Shown piece after piece: positions 17,060 through 27,402 of a DNA stretch of 42,133 nucleotides (within the stretch, counting starts at the first letter, position 1; every line of letters starts with the position of its first letter). This DNA is from Turneriella parva (GTDB lineage Bacteria > Spirochaetota > Leptospiria > Turneriellales > Turneriellaceae), in assembly GCA_020719945.1 (NCBI GenBank), contig DYPL01000018.1, positions 1 through 42,133 of the forward strand, written 5' to 3'. The position numbers and the translations under genes were made by a program. The notes beneath the pieces were generated by a model. That model made no database searches. It was not told where the DNA came from and saw only the letters and a program-made list of their open reading frames with translations.

Positions 17060-20000
17060 GTTTTACCTCCGCCATCTTTTTAGACGGGTCCTCTTTTTCG
17101 GCCTGTTCAAGTTGCTTCAATTTTTCCAGAGCCGCTCTGTATTCGCGCGGCATCACCTTCACAAAGTTTGACTTTTCTTCTTCCCAGTTGCTCAAAATAA
17201 AATTGGCGCGGTTAGAGGATGTATACTCATAATGCGAACTAATCAGAGAATGCAATTCTTCCAGATCCGCTGAATCATTCAGTTCTTCCAGATCGACCAT
17301 GTCTGCATTGACAAGCTTCTCAAACTTTTTATGGGGATTCCACACAAAAGCAATCCCGCCAGACATACCGGCTGCAAAGTTGCGACCCGTTTCACCAAGA
17401 ACGACGACGACCCCGCCAGTCATGTATTCGCAACCATGGTCGCCAACGCCTTCAATAACGGTTTTTGCCCCGGAATTGCGCACGGCAAAACGTTCGCCGG
17501 CCATCCCGTTTATATACATCTCGCCAGAAGTGGCTCCGTACAAACAGGTATTTCCGATTATGATATTCTTTGCGGGATCAAACGAACTCTCGGCAGGAGC
17601 CCGCACAATCAGGAGACCACCCGAAAGCCCCTTGCCGGTATAGTCATTCGACATTCCCGTAAGCCGCATCTCTACGCCACCCGCCAGGAATACGCCAAAA
17701 CTTTGCCCGGCAATTCCCGTAAGTTCAATGCGAATGGTTTTGCCAGGAAGACCTTTGGCCCCGTGGCGTTTAGAAATTTCGCCGGAAAGCATGGCTCCCA
17801 CAGAACGATCCGTATTGTGAACGGGTAACGAAATGGTTACTTCCTTTCCGGATTCCAAAGCCTGTTTTGACAATTCAATCAGCTTGTGATCTAACTGTGT
17901 TTCCAGTCCATGCTCCTGTTCTTTTTTGCGATGCAAAGCCGTGCCAAATTTTGGTTCGGCCTGGTGGGTAAGCGGAGCCAAATCAATACCGCGCAGTTTC
18001 CAATGAGTTAGGCGCGGCTTTTGCTGTAGGCGATGCGTTTGACCCACCATATCGGTAAATTTGCGGTAGCCAAGTTGCGCCATGTATTCGCGCACTTCCT
18101 CTGCAACAAAGAACATAAAATTGACGACATTGTCTGGAGTACCGGAAAACTTTGCGCGCAGTTCCGGATCCTGCGTAGCCACGCCAACCGGACAAGTATT
18201 GAGATGGCACTTGCGCATCATGATACAGCCAAGAGTGACGAGCGGAGCGGTAGAAAAGCCAAATTCTTCGGCACCAAGAAGAGCACCCACGACTACGTCG
18301 CGACCTGTCTTGAGCTGGCCATCAACGGCGAGATACACGCGATCGCGAAGACCATTGAGAACCAGAGTCTGCTGGGTTTCGGAAAGTCCCAGTTCCCACG
18401 GAGTTCCCGCATACTGTATAGAACTGATGGGAGAAGCTCCCGTTCCACCATCATGGCCAGAAATCAAAATATGATCAGCATGGGCTTTGGCAACGCCGGC
18501 GGCAACTGTCCCTACCCCAGTCTCCGATACCAGCTTAACGCTGATGCGCGCCGTCGGGTTAATATTTTTGAGATCAAAAATCAGTTGTTTAAGATCCTCA
18601 ATGGAATAAATATCGTGGTGAGGAGGAGGAGAAATCAGCGTAACGCCCGGAGTAGAATGCCGAACTTTCGCAATAATCGTGTCCACCTTGAATCCGGGCA
18701 GCTGTCCACCCTCGCCCGGTTTAGCGCCCTGGGCCATTTTAATCTGAATTTCGTCGGCATTGACGAGATAGTGAGCCGTAACACCAAAGCGGCCAGAGGC
18801 AACCTGTTTAATGGCAGAGCGCATCGAGTCACCATTGGGCTGCGGCACAAAGCGATCCGGCTCTTCGCCACCCTCTCCCGTATTCGACTGCCCGCCAAGC
18901 CGGTTCATGGCAACCGCGAGAGAAGTATGGGCCTCACGGGAAATAGAGCCATAGCTCATGGCTCCCGTGGCAAAGCGCTTCACGATTTCTTTAGCGGGTT
19001 CCACCTCGTCTATGGAAACGGCAGGCAGATCCGAAGTAAATTCAAAGAGGGAGCGCAGGGTCACTGGCCCGTCTGCCTGCTCGTTGATCAATTTTGCATA
19101 TTCTTTGTATTCATCGTAATTATTAACGCGAACCGAGTTCTGCAGTTTGGCAATAGTAAGCGGCGTCCAGAGATGCTTTTCGCCGTCCATTCGAAAATGG
19201 TGCAGACCACCCGAGGCAAGTCTGTTTCTGGAAATTTCTTCAAACGCGGCAGCATGGCGGCGGCGCGTTTCTTCTTCTATCATTTCCAGCGACATGCCTT
19301 CTATCACGGTGGGCGTACCGGCAAAGAAGCGATTGACGACTTCGCGATCCAGACCCACTACTTCAAAAATCTGTGCTCCGCAATACGACTGAAGCGTAGA
19401 AATTCCCATTTTAGAGAATATCTTGAAGAGCCCCTTGCCAATTGCCTTGCGGTAATTGTATTCAATTTTTTCCACAGAATCTGGTCCTTTGAGAAGGCCT
19501 TCCCGGAACATGTCGTGGAGAGTTTCGTAAGCCAGATACGGGTTGATGGCATTGGCCCCATAGCCGAGCAGTGAGGCAAAGTGGTGCACGTCGCGCGGCT
19601 CGCCACTTTCGAGAATAATACCTGTCTGGGTGCGCATGCCTTGGCGGATCAGATGGTGGTGCAGTCCGGCAACCGCCAGCAAAGAAGGAATGGGTGCCTG
19701 GTGTTCATCGGCACCGCGATCCGTAAGAATGAGAAGATTCACGCCACTGCGCACGGCATTCTCGGCGGCTAAAAACAAAGCGTCCAGTTTTACGCGCATG
19801 TCATTTTTTTCGCGCGGATCAAAATGCATGGACAACGTAGTCGCCTTAAAATGGCCTTCTGCAATGGAGCGAATCTGCTCTAACTCCCGGTTGGATAACA
19901 CGGGATGAGGAAGCTCTAAACGGTGCGCATGAGCTGGCGTCTCTCCGAGAACGTTTTGTTCTGGGCCAACATACGTAGTGAGCTCCATGACAATTTCTTC

Positions 20001-21632
20001 GCGGATGGCGTCAATGGGAGGATTGGTTACCTGCGCAAAGAGCTGCTTAAAATAGCGGAACAGGGGCTGCGGCTGATCAGAGAGAACAGCTAAAGAAGCA
20101 TCGGTTCCCATAGAGCCAAGGGCCTCCTCTCCGTTTACAGACATGGGCCGCATGACAATATTGAGATCTTCTTTAGTATACCCAAACACCTTCTGGCGCA
20201 TGGCAACGGTTTCGTGATTGGGCTCTTTTACGTTGCGCGGTTCGGGCAGATTATTGAGGCGAAGAATATTGTCTTCTACCCACTGGCGGTACGGCTGCTG
20301 CGTCGTTATTTCTTTTTTGATTTCCTCGTCGTCTATGATGCGCCCTTTTTCGAGATCAATCAGGAACATTCTACCCGGTTGAAGCTTACCGCTGTATTCA
20401 ATTTCGGCGGGATCCACATGGATGGTGCCGGCCTCGGAGGCCATAATCACGCGGCCATCTGTAGTGACAATATAGCGGGCGGGGCGAAGACCATTGCGGT
20501 CTAATGTGGCACCAACCACGCGGCCATCGGTAAAAGCAACGGCGGCGGGACCATCCCAGGGTTCCATCATGTTGGCATGGTATTCATAGAATCCCTTGCG
20601 ATCGGGATCCATGTGTGGATTTTTAGACCAGGCTTCAGGAATCATCATCATCATCGCATGCGGCAGGGAGCGCCCGGCCATCACGAGAAGTTCCAGAACT
20701 GTATCAAACGTGGCAGAGTCAGACTGGCCATCGGCCACAATCGGCAAAATGCGCTTGAGATCGCCGCCAAACAGAGGAGATTCCATGACCATTTCGCGGG
20801 TTCTCATCCAGTTGATGTTACCACGAACCGTATTGATTTCGCCGTTATGGGCAATCATGCGGAAAGGATGTGCGAGATCCCAGGTGGGAAACGTATTCGT
20901 GGAAAAGCGCATGTGGATCATGGCCATGGCAGATTCCATGTCTGGAGCACTCAGGTCGTGAAAAAAGCGGGATACCTGGTCGGCCAGAAGCATTCCCTTG
21001 TAAACAATGGTGCGCGAAGAAAACGATGGCACGTAATACCGACTGCGATCGAGATGCAGCTCGCGGCGGATGCGGTTGTCTATGATTCGGCGGATGATAT
21101 ACAGTGAACGTTCAAAATCTTCCTGGGTTTCAATTTCCTCCGAAGCACCAATAAAACTCTGGCGGATAAACGGAAGAGTTTCGCGGGCGGATACGCCGGG
21201 AACAGAATTGTCTACGGGTACATCGCGCCAGCCAAGAAACTGCTGGCCTTCGTCCAAGACTATTTTTTCTATGATTCGCTCTAAGGTATTGCGGAGTGCT
21301 TTGTCCTTGGGTAAAAAATGCATTCCCACGGCATAGCGGCCTTCCTCTGGAAGTGCAATTCCCTGCTCGGAAGTAACTCGCTGCATAAACCTGTGGGGCA
21401 TCTGCATGAGAACGCCGGCTCCGTCGCCGGTTTCGGGATCCGCACCTTCGGCACCACGGTGCTCAATATTGCGCAGAACCTGCAAAGCGTCGTCTATAAT
21501 GCGGCGGGATTTGGTTCCGTCTATGTTGACGACAAAGCCTACTCCGCAGGCATCATGTTCGCGGGAAGGGTGGTAAAGCCCCTGAGGGTTGGGCAGCCCG
21601 TTAGTTGTTGGTTCTATATTGCAATTGCACAT
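17052..21632 (-). CDS. gltB: Glutamate synthase large subunit
   Basis: The product makes two glutamates from glutamine and 2-oxoglutarate. From ATG 21632 it has 1526 residues. The Ntn amidotransferase nucleophile is the Cys of [10 protein letters not shown] (C29), which is normally exposed by removing the propeptide. The central and FMN domains follow, with [32 protein letters not shown] and the 3Fe-4S cysteines in [15 protein letters not shown] (about residues 1135-1147). The C-terminal beta-helix (GXXGXXXG) domain includes [21 protein letters not shown] lies just before the 21632 ATG; in-frame starts at 21644 (ATG) and 21653 (GTG) are alternatives. First gene of gltBD. Confidence 0.96.
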   Translation of the reverse strand: MCNCNIEPTTNGLPNPQGLYHPSREHDACGVGFVVNIDGTKSRRIIDDALQVLRNIEHRGAEGADPETGDGAGVLMQMPHRFMQRVTSEQGIALPEEGRYAVGMHFLPKDKALRNTLERIIEKIVLDEGQQFLGWRDVPVDNSVPGVSARETLPFIRQSFIGASEEIETQEDFERSLYIIRRIIDNRIRRELHLDRSRYYVPSFSSRTIVYKGMLLADQVSRFFHDLSAPDMESAMAMIHMRFSTNTFPTWDLAHPFRMIAHNGEINTVRGNINWMRTREMVMESPLFGGDLKRILPIVADGQSDSATFDTVLELLVMAGRSLPHAMMMMIPEAWSKNPHMDPDRKGFYEYHANMMEPWDGPAAVAFTDGRVVGATLDRNGLRPARYIVTTDGRVIMASEAGTIHVDPAEIEYSGKLQPGRMFLIDLEKGRIIDDEEIKKEITTQQPYRQWVEDNILRLNNLPEPRNVKEPNHETVAMRQKVFGYTKEDLNIVMRPMSVNGEEALGSMGTDASLAVLSDQPQPLFRYFKQLFAQVTNPPIDAIREEIVMELTTYVGPEQNVLGETPAHAHRLELPHPVLSNRELEQIRSIAEGHFKATTLSMHFDPREKNDMRVKLDALFLAAENAVRSGVNLLILTDRGADEHQAPIPSLLAVAGLHHHLIRQGMRTQTGIILESGEPRDVHHFASLLGYGANAINPYLAYETLHDMFREGLLKGPDSVEKIEYNYRKAIGKGLFKIFSKMGISTLQSYCGAQIFEVVGLDREVVNRFFAGTPTVIEGMSLEMIEEETRRRHAAAFEEISRNRLASGGLHHFRMDGEKHLWTPLTIAKLQNSVRVNNYDEYKEYAKLINEQADGPVTLRSLFEFTSDLPAVSIDEVEPAKEIVKRFATGAMSYGSISREAHTSLAVAMNRLGGQSNTGEGGEEPDRFVPQPNGDSMRSAIKQVASGRFGVTAHYLVNADEIQIKMAQGAKPGEGGQLPGFKVDTIIAKVRHSTPGVTLISPPPHHDIYSIEDLKQLIFDLKNINPTARISVKLVSETGVGTVAAGVAKAHADHILISGHDGGTGASPISSIQYAGTPWELGLSETQQTLVLNGLRDRVYLAVDGQLKTGRDVVVGALLGAEEFGFSTAPLVTLGCIMMRKCHLNTCPVGVATQDPELRAKFSGTPDNVVNFMFFVAEEVREYMAQLGYRKFTDMVGQTHRLQQKPRLTHWKLRGIDLAPLTHQAEPKFGTALHRKKEQEHGLETQLDHKLIELSKQALESGKEVTISLPVHNTDRSVGAMLSGEISKRHGAKGLPGKTIRIELTGIAGQSFGVFLAGGVEMRLTGMSNDYTGKGLSGGLLIVRAPAESSFDPAKNIIIGNTCLYGATSGEMYINGMAGERFAVRNSGAKTVIEGVGDHGCEYMTGGVVVVLGETGRNFAAGMSGGIAFVWNPHKKFEKLVNADMVDLEELNDSADLEELHSLISSHYEYTSSNRANFILSNWEEEKSNFVKVMPREYRAALEKLKQLEQAEKEDPSKKMAEVKHG

Positions 21633-21722
21633 GCGTTTCTCCATGGTTGACACTCAGGACAACCGCGTGATAAGATATTAAGGATGACTTTGATTCCGGG
21701 ACACTCTGTCAAGAAAAGAGGG

Positions 21723-21897
21723 CTATTCCGCAGGAGAGTAATAACAGTTTTTGGGTGCGCCTATTTTGAGTTCTTTGATGAGGGAACCAATTTTTTGGGG
21801 ATTCAAATCCCTTTTTTTCTGCAATCTCTGTAGATTTAAGCGGTTTATCGGAGGATTTAAGCGCTTCCAAGACGGTTTGTTTGAGATCTTCTACCAT
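21723..21897 (-). pseudogene. Small winged-helix regulator, frameshifted
   Basis: On the minus strand from ATG 21897 the frame reads MVEDLKQTVLEALKSSDKPL, then STEIAEKKGFESP, a helix-turn-helix opening. At the A6 tract (plus-strand T run 21791-21796) it loses sense. In the next frame it resumes as IGSLIKELKIGAPKNCYYSP and ends AE-stop at 21723. Joined, the product is a ~57-residue winged-helix-like protein of the short type that ends in a wing plus CYYSPAE. Either a one-base insertion has inactivated it, or the homopolymer allows slippage, or the base is a sequencing error. It lies just upstream of gltB on the same strand. Confidence 0.6.
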
Positions 21898-22071
21898 GGG
21901 AAAAAGTTTGATTTTGCGGCAACCCGGCAAGTTTTTTTCCCGTTTCAAACTCTGTTTGGGGGACAAGGAGGTAACCGCACTGCGTGCGGAGGTTTAGCTT
22001 TCTGCCGGCAGCGGTTATTTTGTCGCCGGAGTGGCAACCGTTCTATGGACCGTGCCCCTGCGATGGGCTTT
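21898..22071. other. Intergenic region upstream of aconitase
   Basis: No convincing ORF. It holds a perfect CCGCAC-TGC-GTGCGG hairpin at 21975-21989. A GCCC/GGGC pair near 22053-22068 is followed by TTTTT, which could weakly terminate a plus-strand transcript just before repeat H2. Confidence 0.35.
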
Positions 22072-22109
22072 TTGCTCTTATTAAACAGCGATGTCCTCGC
22101 TGGTTTATA
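22072..22109 (+). repeat. Hairpin repeat H2 upstream of aconitase
   Basis: TTGCTCTTATTAAACAGCGA, a 5-nt gap, then TCGCTGGTTTATAC. TAAACAGCGA pairs with TCGCTGGTTTA with one bulged base. This is nearly the same as H1 (11023-11064). It lies about 60 bp before the aconitase start, in the leader, so it may affect the mRNA. Confidence 0.6.
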
Positions 22110-22168
22110 CTTTTACATTTACCTAACAAAAGCCTTGACTCCCTAAGTCTTACAGCAATCTTTTCAGC

Positions 22169-24835
22169 ATGAGCGCACAGTATAAAGACTCCTTTGGAAT
22201 ACGCACCATTCTGGAAACAAAATCCGGAAAAGCAGATTATTTTAGCCTGCCCCTGCTTGCCCAAAAGACGGGCAAAGATTTCTCCCGTCTTCCGTATTCG
22301 ATACGGGTTCTCATAGAAGCTGTTGCCCGGCAGGAAGACGGTTTTATCATCACAAAAGAAGATATTGAGCGCACCATTGCCTACAACCCTGCCTCTGTCA
22401 AAGAGGAAGAAATTCCCTTTAAGCCAGCCCGCGTGATCATGCAGGACTTTACCGGCGTTCCCGGCGTGGTCGATCTGGCCGCCATGCGCGAGGCCGTAGC
22501 TGCCCTTGGCGCCGATCCCCTCAAAATCAATCCCGTTCTACCCGTAGATCTCGTGATTGATCACTCCGTTCAGATTGATTTCTTTGGAAACGACGAAGCT
22601 GCCGAACGCAACGAGGCTCTCGAATTTGATCGAAACCGCGAGCGCTACGAGTTCCTTCGCTGGGGCTCTCGCGCCTTCCGCAATTTTCGCGTAGTTCCAC
22701 CGGCCACCGGGATTGTTCACCAGGTGAACCTGGAGTACCTTGCCACTGTTACAGCCAGCCGCGACGGCATTTTGTTTCCGGATTCTCTGGTAGGAACCGA
22801 TTCGCATACAACCATGATCAACGGTCTCGGCGTTGTCGGCTGGGGCGTTGGCGGTATTGAGGCAGAGGCCGTAATGCTGGACCAACCCATCTACATGCTC
22901 ATGCCAGAGGTTATAGGCATGCGCCTTATCGGAAAACTTCCCGATGGCGCCACGGCTACCGATCTCGTTCTTTCCGTAACTCAGATTCTTCGCAAGCGCG
23001 GCGTCGTGGGCCGTTTTGTAGAATTTACCGGACCCGGCCTGAACCATCTGTCTCTGGCCGATCGCGCCACGATAGCCAACATGGCTCCCGAATATGGCGC
23101 CACCATTGGCTTTTTCCCTGTCGACGACGAAACTCTTCGCTATATGCGACTTACCGGTCGCTCCGAAGAGCTCATAGATACCGTAGAACGCTACAGCAAA
23201 GCCCAGGGCCTGTTCCGCGATTCCTCCGAGCCCGAATTTTCAGATCTGCTGGAACTAGACATGTCTACCGTGGAACCATCGCTCGCGGGTCCGCGCCGTC
23301 CCCAGGACCGCATTCCCCTGCGCGAATCCAAAAAGAATTTTCAGATTTCCATGACAGAACTTTTTGGCAAAAAAGAAGAAAATTCTACAGAGATAGAAAT
23401 GAATGGACGCAAATTGCTTATTAAAGACGGTGCCGTCGTAATTGCATCCATCACGAGCTGCACCAATACGAGCAATCCTTCCGTGCTCATTGCTGCCGGC
23501 ATTCTTGCGAAAAAGGCTGTCGAAAAAGGCCTTTCTCCCGCGCCCTGGGTAAAGACATCTCTGGCACCTGGATCCCGCGTTGTTACCGAGTATCTACGCA
23601 AGGCTGCTCTTTTACCATTTCTCGAAAAAATTGGATACAATGTGGTTGGCTATGGCTGTACCACCTGCATTGGCAACAGCGGCCCCATTGATCCCGGTCT
23701 ATCCGCCGCTTCTAAAGACCACGACATTACTCTGGCAGCCGTGTTGTCTGGAAACCGCAACTTTGAAGGCAGAATCCACGCCGACGTGAAAGCCAACTAT
23801 CTCGCCTCGCCGCCTCTCGTCGTTGCCTATGCACTCGCCGGAACCATGAATATCGATTTTGAGACAGATCCCATTGGAACAGCTGCCGACGGCAAACCTG
23901 TTTTTCTGCGCGACCTGTGGCCCTCTTCCCGCGAAATTGGCGACGCCATTGCTGAGTCTATCACGCGCTCTCTTTTTGTCGGTGAATACAAAGATGTCTT
24001 TGCCGGCTCTGCCCGCTGGAACGATATTAAAGTTTCCGAAGGCAGCACGTATGCGTGGCAAAAGGATTCCACGTATATTCGCGAACCGTCCTTTTTCAGC
24101 AATCTTCCGCGCGAAGCCCCGGGCCTTCCAAGCTTGTCTAACCTGCGCGTGTTAGCGGTTTTAGGAGATTCCGTGACGACCGATCACATTTCTCCGGCTG
24201 GTTCCATTAAAAAGGATTCGCCCGCTGGTAAATGGCTCACCGAGCACGGAGTTGCCTTCTCTGATTTTAATTCCTATGGCTCGCGCCGTGGCAACCACGA
24301 GGTAATGGTTCGCGGTACGTTTGCCAATATCCGCATTCGCAACCATATGCTTCCCGGCGTAGAGGGCGGTTTCACCAGGCATATTCCATCGGGAGAAGTC
24401 ATGCCCATTTACGATGCCGCCATGAAATATGCGGCAGAGCACGCGGGCCTCATGATTCTGGCTGGAAAAGAATACGGCACAGGATCTTCCCGCGATTGGG
24501 CGGCCAAGGGAACCAGCCTGTTGGGGGTGCGCTCTGTTCTCGCTGAATCCTTTGAGCGGATCCATCGTTCTAATCTGATCGGCATGGGTATACTGCCCCT
24601 GCAATACCGCGATGGTGAATCTGCTGCCAGCTATGACTTAACAGGAACCGAGACGATTTCTCTACAGCTGTCTAAAGAACTTAGCCCCGGCATGGAAGTT
24701 GTACTCTCTGTGCTGCGCGCAGATGGTTCCACTAAGGAGCTGCCAACGCGCTTACGGGCAGATACCCCTGTAGAAATTGAGTATCTGAAAAACGGTGGAA
24801 TTTTGCAGACTGTATTGCGCCAGTTGATTCGTTGA
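22169..24835 (+). CDS. acnA: Aconitate hydratase, AcnA type
   Basis: The TCA-cycle enzyme isomerises citrate to isocitrate through cis-aconitate with a 4Fe-4S cluster. Cluster ligands are C431 ([11 protein letters not shown]), C497 and C500 ([12 protein letters not shown]). The 888-residue length and the order of blocks, ending in the swivel domain with [15 protein letters not shown] and [16 protein letters not shown], fit the AcnA/IRP1 type rather than Acn[21 protein letters not shown]-like sequence ([20 protein letters not shown]) lies near residue 215. The leader contains hairpin repeat H2. The GT4 gene follows within 45 bp and may be co-transcribed. Confidence 0.96.
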   Translation: MSAQYKDSFGIRTILETKSGKADYFSLPLLAQKTGKDFSRLPYSIRVLIEAVARQEDGFIITKEDIERTIAYNPASVKEEEIPFKPARVIMQDFTGVPGVVDLAAMREAVAALGADPLKINPVLPVDLVIDHSVQIDFFGNDEAAERNEALEFDRNRERYEFLRWGSRAFRNFRVVPPATGIVHQVNLEYLATVTASRDGILFPDSLVGTDSHTTMINGLGVVGWGVGGIEAEAVMLDQPIYMLMPEVIGMRLIGKLPDGATATDLVLSVTQILRKRGVVGRFVEFTGPGLNHLSLADRATIANMAPEYGATIGFFPVDDETLRYMRLTGRSEELIDTVERYSKAQGLFRDSSEPEFSDLLELDMSTVEPSLAGPRRPQDRIPLRESKKNFQISMTELFGKKEENSTEIEMNGRKLLIKDGAVVIASITSCTNTSNPSVLIAAGILAKKAVEKGLSPAPWVKTSLAPGSRVVTEYLRKAALLPFLEKIGYNVVGYGCTTCIGNSGPIDPGLSAASKDHDITLAAVLSGNRNFEGRIHADVKANYLASPPLVVAYALAGTMNIDFETDPIGTAADGKPVFLRDLWPSSREIGDAIAESITRSLFVGEYKDVFAGSARWNDIKVSEGSTYAWQKDSTYIREPSFFSNLPREAPGLPSLSNLRVLAVLGDSVTTDHISPAGSIKKDSPAGKWLTEHGVAFSDFNSYGSRRGNHEVMVRGTFANIRIRNHMLPGVEGGFTRHIPSGEVMPIYDAAMKYAAEHAGLMILAGKEYGTGSSRDWAAKGTSLLGVRSVLAESFERIHRSNLIGMGILPLQYRDGESAASYDLTGTETISLQLSKELSPGMEVVLSVLRADGSTKELPTRLRADTPVEIEYLKNGGILQTVLRQLIR

Positions 24836-24877
24836 TTGCTTGACGAATACACTGGCTTTTGCACACTCCCGAAAACC

Positions 24878-26128
24878 ATGAACATAGTAATTTTTACAGA
24901 CACCTACTTTCCCAAGATTGACGGCATTGCAGTGTCTGTCGATACGTTTACAAAGCTGTTAGAGCAAAAGGGCCATAAATTTATAATTATTGCCCCCCGC
25001 TATCATGGCAATGGAAAACACGAGACGGTAACGGATAATATTGAGATTTTTCGTCTGGCAAACACGTCCCTGCCTTCTTATCCGGACGTCAAAGTTTCCC
25101 TTCCTCCCCGTTCCCGCGTGCGCCGTGCGTTAAAGGCTTTTAAGCCCGATGTTTTCCATATCCAGTCGCCGGGTTTGATTGGGCAGTACGGCGTAATTCT
25201 ATCCCGGTTATACAACATTCCGCTTGCGGGAACGTACCACACCATGATTAACGAAATGGGGACGTATTTGTCTCCGTACCGCCTGCTTCGCATTGACCAG
25301 TTGCTGAACCGCTTTCGGCGCGGGAAAAAAGTGAAGAGGGAGTTAACTAACGCGGAACGCAAATCCGAAAAATCGCTGAGCAACCGTTTGCTCTATAAAA
25401 TTACCAACAGCATATATTCTCGCGGGAAGGTAATTATTTCCCCAACCGAGCTGGTAAGGCGCGATCTCATGGCCAATGGAATCCGCAGGCCAATTGTCGT
25501 AATTTCTAACGGCATTGATCTCACGCGTTTTAAGGGAGAGATAAAATCTCTTCCCACTACGGGTCCCAAAATTCTGCACGTCGGTCGCATCTCTTTCGAG
25601 AAAAACGTGGAGGTCGTTCTCAAGGCTTTCCGCATTCTCCTCAAAAAATTTGCCGACGCGGAGCTCACTGTGTACGGGGACGGCCCTGCTCTTGCCAGCC
25701 TTAAAATTGAGGCCCGCCAGCTTGGCATTGCCGACCGCGTCCGTTTTCCAGGTTTTATTGAGCGGGAAAAACTCCCGGAAATTTACCGCGAATACGATCT
25801 GTTTTTAACGGCTTCCACGATGGAAACGCAGGGTCTCGTTGTACTCGAGGCCACCGCAAGCGGATTGCCTTCGGTTGGAGTGAATGCCTATGCCCTGCCA
25901 GAGATTATTGTGAACGGAGAAAACGGATATATTGTGGAACCTTTTGATGCGACAGCCATGGCCGCTAAGGCAGAGGAAATTTTGACCAATCCAGAATTGT
26001 ACCGCCGCTTTTCTGAAAACGGTTTGAAAATTGCGGCCACCCACGACATGCACCGCACCGCTGAGAGACTCGAAGCACTCTACGTGTCCCTTGCCAGCCG
26101 ACTACCGGATGATTTTGCAAACTTTTAA
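24878..26128 (+). CDS. GT4-family glycosyltransferase
   Basis: The 416-residue cytoplasmic or membrane-associated enzyme transfers a sugar from a nucleotide sugar with retention. From ATG 24878 it begins MNIVIFTDTYFPKIDGIAVS, the common opening of GT4 enzymes that act on lipid acceptors. The acceptor side includes AGTYHTMINEMGTYLSPYR. The donor domain has ISNGIDLTRFKG, ILHVGRISFEKNVEVVLKAF, VYGDGPALASLKIEA and the E-x7-E motif region TMETQGLVVLEATASGLPSV. Diacylglycerol glucosyl- or mannosyltransferases are close relatives, so glycolipid synthesis is the likeliest role, but the acceptor cannot be read. It sits between acnA and FNR on the same strand. Confidence 0.88.
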   Translation: MNIVIFTDTYFPKIDGIAVSVDTFTKLLEQKGHKFIIIAPRYHGNGKHETVTDNIEIFRLANTSLPSYPDVKVSLPPRSRVRRALKAFKPDVFHIQSPGLIGQYGVILSRLYNIPLAGTYHTMINEMGTYLSPYRLLRIDQLLNRFRRGKKVKRELTNAERKSEKSLSNRLLYKITNSIYSRGKVIISPTELVRRDLMANGIRRPIVVISNGIDLTRFKGEIKSLPTTGPKILHVGRISFEKNVEVVLKAFRILLKKFADAELTVYGDGPALASLKIEARQLGIADRVRFPGFIEREKLPEIYREYDLFLTASTMETQGLVVLEATASGLPSVGVNAYALPEIIVNGENGYIVEPFDATAMAAKAEEILTNPELYRRFSENGLKIAATHDMHRTAERLEALYVSLASRLPDDFANF

Positions 26129-26153
26129 ATTAACACACATATAAGGAGTTTCT

Positions 26154-27026
26154 ATGTCAGATTTTATGCGTCCAGAAGTACAGGTTAACACCTACCGAAA
26201 AGCCAGTCCCATCGAGGCAACCGTTCTCGAACACAAAAATCTTGCCGATACCAGTTTTGATTCCCAGGTATACCATATCCGCCTTTCTGTGCCGGGATAT
26301 GAATTTACAGAAGGCCAGAGTGCTGGAATTCTCCCTCCCGGCGAGGACGAAAACGGCAAACCACACAACGTAAGGCTGTATTCCATTGCCTCTATTGGCA
26401 CGGATGCGGCAGAGAAAGATATCGTGGAGCTTTGCGTTAAGCGCGTGGTATACGAAAACGAACAGGGCGAGAAAGTCAAGGGCGTCTGTTCCAATTATCT
26501 TGCCGATCTAAAGCCGGGCGACAAAGTGCAGCTTACCGGGCCTTCTGGCAGAAAGTTTATTTTGCCCGTACCCGAAGAGCGCGCCCGCCCCTACATTTTT
26601 ATGGCAACCGGAACCGGCATTGCGCCCTTCCGTGGATTTTTGCAAAGACTGTTTGGCCAGGACAAAATGACCAGCCACCCCGTTCATTTATTCTTTGGTG
26701 CCCGCCACCGCGAGGATCTCGTTTATAATGAAGAATTTGAAAAGCTTGCGGCAGAGTATCCCAACTTCTATTATCACAAGGCTATTTCCCGCGAAATGAA
26801 AAATGCCGAGGGTGGCCGCCTGTACGTGCACCATTTGTTTCACCAGATGGGCGAGGAAATGTGGAACCTGCTTTCGGACAATTCTTCTTTAATGTACATG
26901 TGTGGCCTGCGCGGTATGGAAGAAGGCGTCGTTGAAACGCTTAAGACCATGGCTGCCGAAAAAAACCAGGATTCTGCCGCCTTTCTGGAGTCCTTTGAGC
27001 CACGCTTTTTGAAAGAAGTGTATTAA
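26154..27026 (+). CDS. Plant-type ferredoxin-NADP+ reductase
   Basis: A 290-residue FAD flavoenzyme that moves electrons between NADP(H) and ferredoxin or flavodoxin. The FAD domain carries RLYSIASIGTD (FAD-binding RxYS) and GVCSNYLADLKPGDKV. The NADP domain carries IFMATGTGIAPFRGFLQRLF and MYMCGLRGMEEGVVETL. It ends FLKEVY with a C-terminal aromatic residue that stacks on the flavin, as in plastid-type enzymes. Leptospira is known to have such a reductase, which is one reason for the proposed affiliation. The start has AAGGAG at 26143-26148, six bases upstream. Its natural partner may be the ferredoxin at 5478; this is inference. Confidence 0.93.
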   Translation: MSDFMRPEVQVNTYRKASPIEATVLEHKNLADTSFDSQVYHIRLSVPGYEFTEGQSAGILPPGEDENGKPHNVRLYSIASIGTDAAEKDIVELCVKRVVYENEQGEKVKGVCSNYLADLKPGDKVQLTGPSGRKFILPVPEERARPYIFMATGTGIAPFRGFLQRLFGQDKMTSHPVHLFFGARHREDLVYNEEFEKLAAEYPNFYYHKAISREMKNAEGGRLYVHHLFHQMGEEMWNLLSDNSSLMYMCGLRGMEEGVVETLKTMAAEKNQDSAAFLESFEPRFLKEVY

Positions 27027-27402
27027 AGGATTGATGCGCTCCCGCGCGGGGCTTGATCGCCGGCAGGATTTACTTTCTTGCCGGAACGGCTTCTGCTTTA
27101 TTGTTCTTCCCGTGTGGTGGATGTGTTGTTCTAATGATTTCAGCGAGGCTGCAAGATTTTGGCAGATACCAGCAGCCCTCTGGCGACAAAGTAATTTCCG
27201 TTTATAGATGCGGAATAGTATTGCCGAGAAAAAGCACTCGAGCAGTCTTACGTGGAAAACCGTGCCCCCTCGAAGGCAGGCGGGGTAAACTCTGGTAGGG
27301 CCCCCTGTTTGTGCGCAAACAAAGTGCACTAAGAAGCCTTCCGCAAAAACATCGACAAACAAATCTCCTTGACGTGCGCCAGACAAACAGCATGCGGTCA
27401 CC
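27027..27402. other. 376-bp gap between FNR and the transporter
   Basis: No ORF with convincing composition on either strand. Close after the FNR stop lie CCCGCGCGGG (27041-27050, self-complementary) and a CCGGCAGGA/TCTTGCCGG hairpin (27060-27084), which may end the FNR transcript although no T-run follows. GTTTG-TGCG-CAAAC is at 27307-27320. The rest shows nothing recognisable. Confidence 0.4.

Noticed and set aside
18033-19574. A 513-codon open frame antisense to gltB
   Set aside because: It lies wholly within the gltB coding frame on the other strand and has the odd composition of a shadow frame. gltB is certain, so this is not a gene.
27369-27374. TTGACG before the transporter gene as a promoter
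   Set aside because: The required -10 position is GC-rich and does not match TATAAT.
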